Below, piece after piece: positions 1 to 5,587 of a DNA stretch of 5,587 bases (the first letter of the stretch is position 1; each line of letters opens with the position of its first letter). A program made the translations under genes and the position numbers. The stretch is taken from NCBI GenBank assembly GCA_021781625.1, contig JAJXWL010000142.1, positions 1 through 5,587 of the forward strand, read 5' to 3'. The notes beneath the pieces were generated by a model. That model worked only from the letters and a program-made list of their open reading frames with translations, did no database searches and was not told the origin of the DNA. The stretch is from a bacterium (GTDB lineage: Bacteria; Spirochaetota; Spirochaetia; JABEVK01).

Positions 1-495
1 TGCCGACCAGCTTCCTTTCCAATTGGAGGCCATCAATTCTAAAGCTCTGTGATTGGTGCGGCTATCCGTTCTACGGCCCAAGACCGCCAAGGCTTGGTCC
101 TGAAAGGTTTGAATACCAAGGCTAAGCCTGGTCACCCCTTGATCGGAAAAAACCTTGAGCATCTCTGCCGAAAGATTTTCGGGGTTGACCTCGATGGTCC
201 ACTCTTCAACGGCAGAAGACCCAAGATCCCAAAGCTTTGACTGACGCTGTAAACTGGCTTCTAATTGCCGAAGGGGGATTACACTGGGGGTTCCGCCGCC
301 CCAGTAAAGGGTTCGTATTTTTCCATTCCAACCGCGCTGTTGCAGGAGGGGCTTCCAAAGTTCGACCTCTTGGTCCAATTTCTGCAGAGTCCTCTCGACA
401 ATGCGAGGACTCCATCCCGTTTCAAAAACAAAATTGCAATACCGGCATCGGTAGGCACAAAAAGGGGTATGCACATACAGCGCTAAAGGCCACAT
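1..495 (-). CDS. hemW: HemW-like radical SAM protein, N-terminal part (3' end outside window)
   Basis: My reverse-strand translation gives 165 codons with no stop up to the window edge; family members are near 380 residues, so about 40% is visible. The radical SAM cluster motif CX3CX2C is at C13, C17 and C20, in the context LYVHTPFC. It is followed by N21-F22: Phe rather than a fourth Cys marks HemW instead of HemN coproporphyrinogen dehydrogenase. Other family motifs are GGGTPS (66-71), EVNPE (102-106), RLSLGIQTF (123-131) and LGR (139-141). HemW proteins bind a 4Fe-4S cluster and haem and act as haem chaperones; many are misannotated as oxygen-independent coproporphyrinogen oxidases. The ATG at 495 is the first possible start, because an in-frame TAA lies at 505-507. 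No convincing ribosome binding site precedes it. The gene is divergent from the GH3 gene. Family assignment is firm; the exact substrate role is inferred from the family. Confidence 0.93.
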   Translation of the reverse strand, partial: MWPLALYVHTPFCAYRCRYCNFVFETGWSPRIVERTLQKLDQEVELWKPLLQQRGWNGKIRTLYWGGGTPSVIPLRQLEASLQRQSKLWDLGSSAVEEWTIEVNPENLSAEMLKVFSDQGVTRLSLGIQTFQDQALAVLGRRTDSRTNHRALELMASNWKGSWSA

Positions 496-501
496 AGTAA
501 G

Positions 502-507
502 ATTTTA
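502..507 (-). promoter_or_regulatory. candidate -10 element for hemW
   Basis: Read on the minus strand this is TAAAAT, a 5/6 match to TATAAT, ending 6 nt before the hemW ATG. If used, transcription would begin at or beside the start codon and give a leaderless message, which would fit the missing Shine-Dalgarno site. No good -35 hexamer is seen at 16-18 nt spacing, so this is tentative. Confidence 0.3.
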
Positions 508-552
508 TCTCAAAAAGCCTAAAACGTGATAGACTAAGGCATCTTTGCACAA

Positions 553-558
553 AAGGAG
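553..558 (+). promoter_or_regulatory. ribosome binding site deciding the GH3 start
   Basis: AAGGAG sits 7 nt before TTG 566-568, which is ideal spacing. It lies downstream of the earlier in-frame TTG at 545, which has no comparable site in front of it. This places the start at 566. Confidence 0.8.
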
Positions 559-565
559 TCCACCT

Positions 566-2383
566 TTGGTTTATTCGTCTCCCCGTAAGTCTCTTGCTCT
601 TGTTGTTTGCGTCATCACAAGTTTGATGTTCGCCAGTTGCACCCAGGCTCAAGAAACTGGTCCCTACCGTAACCCTGCTTTGCCTGTAGCCACTCGTGTC
701 GCGGATCTTTTGAGCCGTATGTCCTTGGCTGAAAAAATTGGTCAAATGACTCAAGCCGCCCGCGACTATTTAGTTAGTCCCTCGGATATTGCTACCTACG
801 GGCTCGGCGGCCTTTTGTCTGGCGGCGGTTCGGCACCACGGCCGAATAGTCCGGCTGGTTGGCGTAAGATGATAAATGAATTTCAAAAAGAAGCGCTTTC
901 AACCCGTTTAGGAATCCCTGTTTTGTACGGCATTGATGCTGTACATGGCCACAATAATGCCTATGGTGCCGTCATTTATCCTCATCATATTGGGCTTGGA
1001 GCTGCGGATGATCCCCAGCTTGTCGAACAAATCGGAGCCCAAACAGCCGCCGCCTTGAAAGCCACCGGGATTCCATGGGATTTTTCGCCCTGTGTGGCTG
1101 TTGCCCAAGACCTCCGCTGGGGACGCACCTATGAAAGCTACGGAAAAGACCCTGAACTGGTGGCTCGTTTAGGCAAAGCCGAGTTGTTGGGGTTACAAGG
1201 GCCTCATTTAGGGGCGACGGGAGTTTTGGCAACCTTGAAACATTTTGCCGGCGACGGCAATACCCAAGACGGGGTTGACCGCGGTAACGATGTGATGACT
1301 TGGGAACAATTTCAAGCCACACCATTAGTCCCCTATGCCAAGATTCTCCCGGCTGGTGTGGGCTGTGTCATGGCCTCGTACTCAAGTTGGAATGGGGTGC
1401 CCATGCACGCCAACCCAAAACTCCTTACCGGCTGGCTCAAAGAGAAAGAAGGTTTTCAAGGATTCATCGTTTCAGACTGGGGTGCGGTCGGCCTTTTACC
1501 TGGTGCTTTGACGGATCAAGTCGCAGCCGCCATCAATGCAGGGGTAGATATGGTCATGGTCCCCGATAAGTATGTCGATTTTATTCATGCGGTCACCGAC
1601 GACGTCAACAACGGAAAAATTCCCTTGAGTCGAATCAATGACGCGGTAAAACGGATACTCACCGTCAAGTTTACATTGGGACTATTTGAACACCCGGTAC
1701 CGGACGCCGATCTATCAGACCTCGGGGCCTCCCAGTTTTCCAATCAAGCTCAGCAAGAATTGGCTGGGCGAGCGGCCCAAGAATCGTTCACTCTGTTGAA
1801 AAACCAAGGGGTTCTTCCCTTAAAACCCGGAAAAAACCTCTTAGTAATCGGCCCCAAGGCGGATGACATGGGGGATCTTTGCGGTGGTTGGACCCTTACC
1901 TGGCAAGGCCTAGAAGGGGCCCCAGTTCCTGGCTCCTCTCTTTTAGACGGCTTAAATCAAGTCTATGGTTCCTCGCATGTTGTGTATGCACGTGATGGCG
2001 ACCTTTCAACTGTGCCCAGCACGTTTCACCCGGACGCCGTGATTTTGGTGATTGGTGAAAAACCTTATGCCGAAATGAAAGGCGACAATCCGAGTCTGAC
2101 CATGGACAGCGATGACCAAGCCCTTTGGGATCGTTTAGCAGGTCACCTGCCTCAGGCCCCTTTGATCACCCTGGTGGTTTCGGGAAGACCCTTGGTCATG
2201 AACACCATCCTCAAGGCTTCACAAGCCTTTGCCGAGGTTTGGCTCCCCGGAAGTGAAGCAGGTGCCGATGCTCAGGTTCTGGCGGGACAAGTCGCCCCTC
2301 GTGGCCACCTGCCCCAGCCATGGCCCCTAGAAAGCGACCAGAAAACTTCTGTATTTCCGGTCGGCTTTGGACTTACTTATTAA
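566..2383 (+). CDS. Family 3 glycoside hydrolase, exported beta-glucosidase / exo-beta-glucanase
   Basis: A 605-residue protein from TTG 566, close to the size of plant-type GH3 exohydrolases such as barley ExoI. The N-terminus is basic then hydrophobic, ending FASC: a probable lipobox with C25, although Phe at -3 is not ideal; signal peptidase I cleavage nearby is possible. Then come the GH3 barrel and the second alpha/beta domain. Visible active-site elements, by analogy with ExoI: D124 in YGIDAVHGHN, R187 in RWGRTYE, K225-H226 in KHFAGDG, nucleophile D304 in IVSDWGAV, and acid/base E503 in GEKPYAEMKGD. Two tryptophans equivalent to the ExoI aglycone clamp are present, W305 and W442 (CGGWT). 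It ends with the usual GFGLTY. The predicted role is removal of glucose from the non-reducing end of beta-glucans or cello-oligosaccharides at the envelope. Linkage preference cannot be read from sequence. The reading frame is intact. It is divergent from hemW and convergent with the WG gene; no sugar transporter or regulator is adjacent. Confidence 0.95.
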   Translation: MVYSSPRKSLALVVCVITSLMFASCTQAQETGPYRNPALPVATRVADLLSRMSLAEKIGQMTQAARDYLVSPSDIATYGLGGLLSGGGSAPRPNSPAGWRKMINEFQKEALSTRLGIPVLYGIDAVHGHNNAYGAVIYPHHIGLGAADDPQLVEQIGAQTAAALKATGIPWDFSPCVAVAQDLRWGRTYESYGKDPELVARLGKAELLGLQGPHLGATGVLATLKHFAGDGNTQDGVDRGNDVMTWEQFQATPLVPYAKILPAGVGCVMASYSSWNGVPMHANPKLLTGWLKEKEGFQGFIVSDWGAVGLLPGALTDQVAAAINAGVDMVMVPDKYVDFIHAVTDDVNNGKIPLSRINDAVKRILTVKFTLGLFEHPVPDADLSDLGASQFSNQAQQELAGRAAQESFTLLKNQGVLPLKPGKNLLVIGPKADDMGDLCGGWTLTWQGLEGAPVPGSSLLDGLNQVYGSSHVVYARDGDLSTVPSTFHPDAVILVIGEKPYAEMKGDNPSLTMDSDDQALWDRLAGHLPQAPLITLVVSGRPLVMNTILKASQAFAEVWLPGSEAGADAQVLAGQVAPRGHLPQPWPLESDQKTSVFPVGFGLTY

Positions 2384-2420
2384 GAAGACCACTGCAGAGC
2401 GCGATTCAGGGTTTACGGGT

Positions 2421-4571
2421 TTAGGGGCGGGAAGCAGGCTGACTCCAGACCACTTTTCCGGTCTTGTCAATGTATTCTTGCTGTTCCGCCTCCTCTACCC
2501 AGGCTAACCCGCCGGAAAAAAGTCCGGCATGGGCAAAACGGGCTGGAATGACGAAATTCCCCGTTTTGTCCACATAGCCGTACTTTCCGTCCACCTCTAC
2601 CGTCGAAAGGCCCTCTCGAAACGGGTAGGTACGGTTCCACGTTTTTCCAGGAAAAAGACGTTTTCCGTTGGTATCTACGTAGCCCCATGTACCGTCTTCA
2701 AACGCTACCGCAGCGAGGCCTTCGCTAAAGCCCCCCAACGTCAAGCGAAAGCCCTTGGCCAATAACTTTCCTTGGGAGTCGATGAGTCCGAGATGAAGGC
2801 CTTCGTCATCCCGGCCCAAAACCACAAAAGCCCGTTCATCATGAAAGAGACTGAAAGGCGTCCAGGCTTTGTCGGTGAATAACGGGGTGCCTTTGTTATC
2901 GGTATAGTACCAACGTGCAGAGTTACCTTCTCGACGCGCCACGAGGCCTTTTCCATCGTCAAACCCCAGGGCTCTATCCCAAAGGGGGGGAATGGCCCAA
3001 TCCCCCTTCGTATTGATGAAGCCCATCTTGCCTCCGCTGGCCGTGAGGACAGGTTGACCGGCTTTGGCTAACGCCACCGAATCCCACCCTTGGGAATCTA
3101 AGCGTTTTCCTTCGGTATTGATGCGAAATACCTGGCCATTCTGTGCCACCCAAGCCTGACCGTTTTGAAAATCTTTGACTTCATCGTACTCTGCCGGTAG
3201 TGCCACTTCGCCATCGGCTTTCAGAAAACCATATTTTCCGTTCAACTTCATAATACGGAACCCTTCGACCAGGTTCCCAAGCTCTTGATACACGGGCTTT
3301 ACGACGAGTTTTCCTGTTTGATCGACCAACCCACCCGCGCGGCCATCAAATACGGGAGCGTATCCCCCTTGAAAATCTCCGGCCCACACCCACGAGGCAG
3401 GGATCACGGGTTTTCCTTGGGCATTTAACCAGCCCCACTTTTTGTCCTGTGAAAAAGCAATCAAGCCTTCTCGTTCGTAGCCTAAGTCGACCCAATGCGC
3501 GGGAATGGTCACTTGTCCCTTTCGGTCGATCAGGCCTAAAAGTTTGTCTTTGACTACCAAGGCATGGTTATCAACAAAGGCATAGACTTGATCCCATTCT
3601 GCGGGTCCCAAAAGTCGACCATCGGAGTCGACCAAGCCTCGTTTTCCCTCGGAATTCTGGTAAACGTATAAAGGATCAGACGTCAATTTCACGTTAAGGT
3701 CTTCGGCCAAAGCAAGATCTTTCCAACCGCGAGTCAAAACCTTACCCGTGCGGTCGATGAGAGCCCAACCGTCTTTGAGGGCGACCACGGCTCGTCCCGC
3801 ATGAAAATCCCGAGCCTCGGGGTACTGCGGTGACAGCACCCAATTCCCTTGGCGATCGATATAGCCCCAACTTAAGCCTTGGCGCACCAAGGCCAAGCCT
3901 TCGGAAAAGGGGCGAGCATAATCAAAAGCAGGAGTAATCACGGTTTGCCCCTCGGCATTGAGGTAACCGAAAGCATGGCCGTTGGAATAGGCAGCCAGCC
4001 CTTCCGAAAATGGCATCAAAGGAGTAAAAACAGCGGCAAGAGGGTCCCCATCCACGTGGACTTTTTGCACAGGAGACTTCACCCAAGTCCCATCCGGCTT
4101 CAGCCAACCAACCGTCATCGCGGCCCGAGCCGGGGCCATCCCGTTGGTAAAAAATACAGGAAGATACGGTTGGGATGCTTGCTGACTACGGTCGGTTTCA
4201 GGTAAAAAACGGGGGGGAATAATTTGTTGGCCTGCGGTATTCACAAACCCCATACGGCCGTCTTGCACAAACCAAGCCAGCCCCTCAGAAAATCCTGCCG
4301 TTTGTGAAAACGGGACAGGAAGCTCAAACACAACCTTTCCTTGGGCATTGATAAACCCCGTGATGGTGTTGGAAAGCGCCACACGGCCCAACCCGTCTGT
4401 AAAATCATCGGCAGCCAAATACGGGCCACTCAGTCTGGTTTTTCCTGTTGTATCAATGTAGTACCAGCTTTGGTCCGGCTTTTGAACTGATAACAAGGTT
4501 TCTTGAGCCGGCAAAGACGAGGCAAGTAAGCCTCCAAGTCCCAGTACTAGGCCCAACCCACGGATAGTCAT
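2421..4571 (-). CDS. Secreted WG-repeat (KWG/WG beta-propeller) protein, 19 repeats
   Basis: A 716-residue protein. Residues 1-22 look like a signal peptide: short basic start, Gly/Leu-rich core, probable cleavage after LPA22 before QE. The rest is built of WG repeats of the form aromatic-G-[YFWL]-[IVL]-[DN]-x-x-G-[KQ]-x-[VIL]-[IVL]-P. I count 19, starting near residues 36, 71, 107, 154, 201, 235, 269, 311, 345, 379, 413, 447, 481, 516, 554, 594, 629, 664 and 698. Most are spaced 34-35 residues; two consecutive units are 47. A second conserved patch, F-x-E/D-G-L-A, recurs between repeats, for example at 188-193, 222-227 and 615-620. WG repeats are thought to form beta-propeller-like structures used for binding; no enzymatic residues are recognised. 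It is probably periplasmic or outside the cell. The ATG at 4571 has GAGGAG 7 nt upstream. It converges with the GH3 gene, but a shared function is not shown. Ligand unknown. Confidence 0.93.
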   Translation of the reverse strand: MTIRGLGLVLGLGGLLASSLPAQETLLSVQKPDQSWYYIDTTGKTRLSGPYLAADDFTDGLGRVALSNTITGFINAQGKVVFELPVPFSQTAGFSEGLAWFVQDGRMGFVNTAGQQIIPPRFLPETDRSQQASQPYLPVFFTNGMAPARAAMTVGWLKPDGTWVKSPVQKVHVDGDPLAAVFTPLMPFSEGLAAYSNGHAFGYLNAEGQTVITPAFDYARPFSEGLALVRQGLSWGYIDRQGNWVLSPQYPEARDFHAGRAVVALKDGWALIDRTGKVLTRGWKDLALAEDLNVKLTSDPLYVYQNSEGKRGLVDSDGRLLGPAEWDQVYAFVDNHALVVKDKLLGLIDRKGQVTIPAHWVDLGYEREGLIAFSQDKKWGWLNAQGKPVIPASWVWAGDFQGGYAPVFDGRAGGLVDQTGKLVVKPVYQELGNLVEGFRIMKLNGKYGFLKADGEVALPAEYDEVKDFQNGQAWVAQNGQVFRINTEGKRLDSQGWDSVALAKAGQPVLTASGGKMGFINTKGDWAIPPLWDRALGFDDGKGLVARREGNSARWYYTDNKGTPLFTDKAWTPFSLFHDERAFVVLGRDDEGLHLGLIDSQGKLLAKGFRLTLGGFSEGLAAVAFEDGTWGYVDTNGKRLFPGKTWNRTYPFREGLSTVEVDGKYGYVDKTGNFVIPARFAHAGLFSGGLAWVEEAEQQEYIDKTGKVVWSQPASRP

Positions 4572-4578
4572 GGTTTCG

Positions 4579-4584
4579 CTCCTC
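4579..4584 (-). promoter_or_regulatory. ribosome binding site of the WG-repeat gene
   Basis: On the minus strand this reads GAGGAG (AGAGGAG with the preceding base), 7 nt before ATG 4571. It strongly supports that start and therefore the intact signal peptide. Confidence 0.8.
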
Positions 4585-4601
4585 TGCGCCAGCTTAACGT
4601 G

Positions 4602-4633
4602 AAAGCCTCAGCTAAGGCCAGCTTGAAGGCTTT
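4602..4633. repeat. inverted repeat between divergent genes (hairpin or operator candidate)
   Basis: AAAGCCT at 4602-4608 is exactly complementary to AGGCTTT at 4627-4633. Inside, AGCT at 4610-4613 can pair with AGCT at 4620-4623, leaving a 6-nt loop and a small asymmetric internal loop (one base against three). It lies upstream of both the WG and TVP38 genes. There is no long T-run on either side, so it is a poor terminator. A protein-binding dyad is possible because its right arm touches the candidate -35 of the TVP38 gene. Function is inferred only. Confidence 0.45.
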
Positions 4634-4658
4634 GAAAACCACTAATGCAAGATAAAAT
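4632..4658 (+). promoter_or_regulatory. candidate sigma-70-type promoter for the TVP38 gene
   Basis: TTGAAA (4632-4637, 5/6 match to TTGACA) and TAAAAT (4653-4658, 5/6 match to TATAAT) are separated by 15 nt, shorter than the ideal 17. Transcription would start near 4665, about 33 nt before ATG 4698. The -35 overlaps the last two bases of the inverted repeat at 4602-4633. Confidence 0.4.
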
Positions 4659-4688
4659 AAAGTGTGTTAAGTTCAAGACTGTTCCCCC

Positions 4689-4693
4689 GGAGG
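4689..4693 (+). promoter_or_regulatory. ribosome binding site of the TVP38 gene
   Basis: GGAGG ends 4 nt before ATG 4698. The spacing is short but the match is strong, and no comparable site precedes the next in-frame ATG at 4740. Confidence 0.65.
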
Positions 4694-4697
4694 CAAA

Positions 4698-5393
4698 ATG
4701 CGCGTTTCTCGACAGGGACTTCATAAAATCGCAAGCGGTATGATCTTGGTGTTCGTCAGCATAGTCCTTGCAGGTCTGGTGTGGGTTTATCATGAACCAC
4801 TTTGGCACCTTTTTTCTCATCGAAATCAACTCAAAGAACTGCTCCTCAACGAAGGGGCGTGGGCACCACTGGCTTTTATGGGCCTTCAAGCTCTTCAAGT
4901 CGTTATTTTTGTGATTCCTGGAGAGATAACCCAACTGGTAGGTGGTTGGCTTTTTGGGACCTGGTTGGGCTGTCTTTGGTCGCTCATCGGCATTACGGTC
5001 GGAGCCGCCTTGAGCTTTCTCCTAGCCCGTCGATGGGGACGACGGCTGGTCGGCATTTTTATACAGGCAGAGCGGCTTGAAGCCGGAGAAAAACTCTTGA
5101 GTCAACCCAGATGGCTACTGGTGACCTTCCTTTTATTTCTGATTCCTGGGGTTCCTAAGGATGCCTTATGCTACGTGGCAGGGTTTTCTCGGGTGCCTTT
5201 AGGCTTTTTTCTCGCCATTTCTTCGGCGGCCCGCTTTCCAGCACTCTTTCTGTCCAGCTGGGCGGGGAGTGCCGCAGGGGGTGCCCAATGGACTCCCGTC
5301 GTCGTGCTGGGAAGTTTTGCCGTTCTAGCCGTCACGTTGGGGTGGGTTTTCCGCCGGCGTTGGGAAGCTCTTTTAGAGAAACTGTCCCGCTAA
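4698..5393 (+). CDS. TVP38/TMEM64 family (DedA/VTT-domain) inner-membrane protein
   Basis: A 231-residue polytopic membrane protein. A basic N-terminus (MRVSRQGLHK) precedes a first hydrophobic helix at about 12-31. The VTT core follows: FVIPGE (71-76), GGWLFGTWLG (82-91), a Gly/Ala-rich helix ending in an LLARRWGRR stretch (108-116), FLIPGVPKD (147-155), YVAGF (159-163), a helix around 168-190 containing ARFP (178-181), and a last helix around 199-218 before a basic tail. The paired P-G motifs in re-entrant segments and the G-x-x-x-G-rich helix are typical of this family. Related eukaryotic VTT proteins (TMEM41B, VMP1) scramble lipids and bacterial DedA relatives are linked to undecaprenyl-phosphate flipping and proton-motive-force homeostasis; the substrate of this member is unknown. 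Length is normal for bacterial TVP38 proteins. It is transcribed away from the WG gene and converges with a membrane protein fragment. Confidence 0.92.
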   Translation: MRVSRQGLHKIASGMILVFVSIVLAGLVWVYHEPLWHLFSHRNQLKELLLNEGAWAPLAFMGLQALQVVIFVIPGEITQLVGGWLFGTWLGCLWSLIGITVGAALSFLLARRWGRRLVGIFIQAERLEAGEKLLSQPRWLLVTFLLFLIPGVPKDALCYVAGFSRVPLGFFLAISSAARFPALFLSSWAGSAAGGAQWTPVVVLGSFAVLAVTLGWVFRRRWEALLEKLSR

Positions 5394-5428
5394 GTAGGAC
5401 AAGTCCACTCAAAGTGAAACAAGTCCAC
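5389..5428. repeat. imperfect 20-bp tandem repeat over the TVP38 stop codon
   Basis: Two adjacent 20-bp units, 5389-5408 and 5409-5428, match at 15 of 20 positions. Their last ten bases are identical (ACAAGTCCAC at 5399-5408 and 5419-5428). The first unit contains the TAA stop of the TVP38 gene and the second ends 9 bp before the stop of the convergent gene. Possible readings are a small duplication, a protein-binding pair two helical turns apart, or a relic of a mobile-element end. None is proven. Confidence 0.55.
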
Positions 5429-5437
5429 CCCAAAAGC

Positions 5438-5587
5438 TTACTCTTGAGCTTCGGGACCCAGTTGGGTTCCAGGTCTGGTCAGCTTCCAGGTCACATATAG
5501 CACAAGAATTCCCACCGGGACAAAACACCAGCCAATCCAACCGCCAGAAAAGAGGTTCAGGAACCAGGCTCGCCAAAAGTTCCCCCC
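5438..5587 (-). CDS. Unidentified membrane protein, C-terminal 49 residues (5' end outside window)
   Basis: The minus strand is open from the window edge to TAA at 5438-5440, giving 49 residues. The visible part has an aromatic, glycine-containing hydrophobic stretch (WFLNLFSGGWIGW at residues 8-20), continuing into an aliphatic run to about residue 35 (FVPVGILVLYV), then a polar tail KLTRPGTQLGPEAQE. This is consistent with one long or two short transmembrane helices and a cytosolic tail. The hydrophobic helix followed by PGT and GPE weakly recalls the end of DUF805 proteins, and NLF...IGW weakly recalls superinfection-immunity-type small membrane proteins; neither is secure. It converges on the TVP38 gene with a 44-bp gap. 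Coding status is supported by the continuous frame and the sensible membrane-tail composition, but the piece is short. Confidence 0.6.
   Translation of the reverse strand, partial: GGNFWRAWFLNLFSGGWIGWCFVPVGILVLYVTWKLTRPGTQLGPEAQE

Noticed and set aside
1..495. Annotation as oxygen-independent coproporphyrinogen III oxidase (HemN)
   Set aside because: The cluster motif is followed by Phe at position 22 rather than the extra Cys of HemN, and the N-terminus starts almost directly at the motif, as in HemW.
422..754. Minus-strand open frame of 110 codons crossing the hemW/GH3 gap
   Set aside because: It overlaps two well-supported genes in other frames and has no family motifs or ribosome binding site; it is a chance frame.
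2240..2383. Possible truncation or frameshift at the GH3 C-terminus
   Set aside because: The segment before the end is compact, but the frame runs cleanly into the conserved GFGLTY ending and the total length matches plant-type GH3 enzymes.
2384..2464. Terminator between the convergent GH3 and WG genes
   Set aside because: The 37-bp gap has only a CTGCAG palindrome. The short AGACC/GGTCT stem at 2447-2464 is inside the WG gene and lacks a T-tract.
2421..4571. Reading the WG repeat array as a contractile, toxin or RHS/YD-repeat protein
   Set aside because: The repeat consensus G-Y-I-D-x-x-G-K-x-V-I-P with a 34-residue period is the WG type; no RHS core motif or C-terminal toxin domain is present.
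4608..4934. Minus-strand open frame of 108 codons upstream of the WG gene
   Set aside because: It is antisense to the TVP38 gene, has no recognisable domain, and covers the promoter region of the divergent pair; it is a chance frame.
5453..5470. Hairpin GGGACCC / GGGTTCC as a terminator for the TVP38 gene
   Set aside because: No T-run follows it, one pair is G-U, and it lies inside the convergent reading frame. It is more likely incidental coding sequence.

Overview
The window looks like chromosomal DNA from a Gram-negative bacterium of roughly 50% GC. A Gram-negative host is suggested by an exported GH3 beta-glucosidase with a probable lipoprotein signal and by a second exported protein with a cleavable-looking signal peptide. 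The genes cannot place it in a phylum. The content is dense, ordinary coding DNA with good Shine-Dalgarno sites and one TTG start. I see no transposase, CRISPR array, tRNA or rRNA.

Layout from left to right. Positions 1-495 (minus) hold the N-terminal 165 codons of a HemW-type radical SAM protein, cut by the window edge. A 70-bp divergent gap follows. A complete family 3 glycoside hydrolase (plus, start best placed at TTG 566, stop at 2383) comes next. It converges, across a 37-bp gap with no obvious terminator, on a 716-residue secreted WG-repeat protein (minus, 2421-4571) with 19 repeats. A 126-bp divergent gap holds an imperfect hairpin/dyad and a candidate promoter. It leads into a TVP38/TMEM64 (DedA/VTT) membrane protein (plus, 4698-5393). 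An imperfect 20-bp tandem repeat covers that gene's stop codon. The window closes with the last 49 codons of an unidentified membrane protein (minus, 5438-5587).

Every neighbouring gene pair is convergent or divergent, so nothing here is an operon and no shared pathway can be claimed. The GH3 enzyme probably releases glucose from beta-glucans at the cell envelope. The WG protein is probably an extracytoplasmic beta-propeller-like binding scaffold. HemW is a haem-trafficking housekeeping protein and the VTT protein an inner-membrane protein. I did not find a convincing new multi-gene system. The points most worth a second look are the regular WG-repeat protein, the dyad and promoter between divergent genes, the 20-bp tandem repeat at 5389-5428, and the apparent lack of a ribosome binding site in front of hemW.
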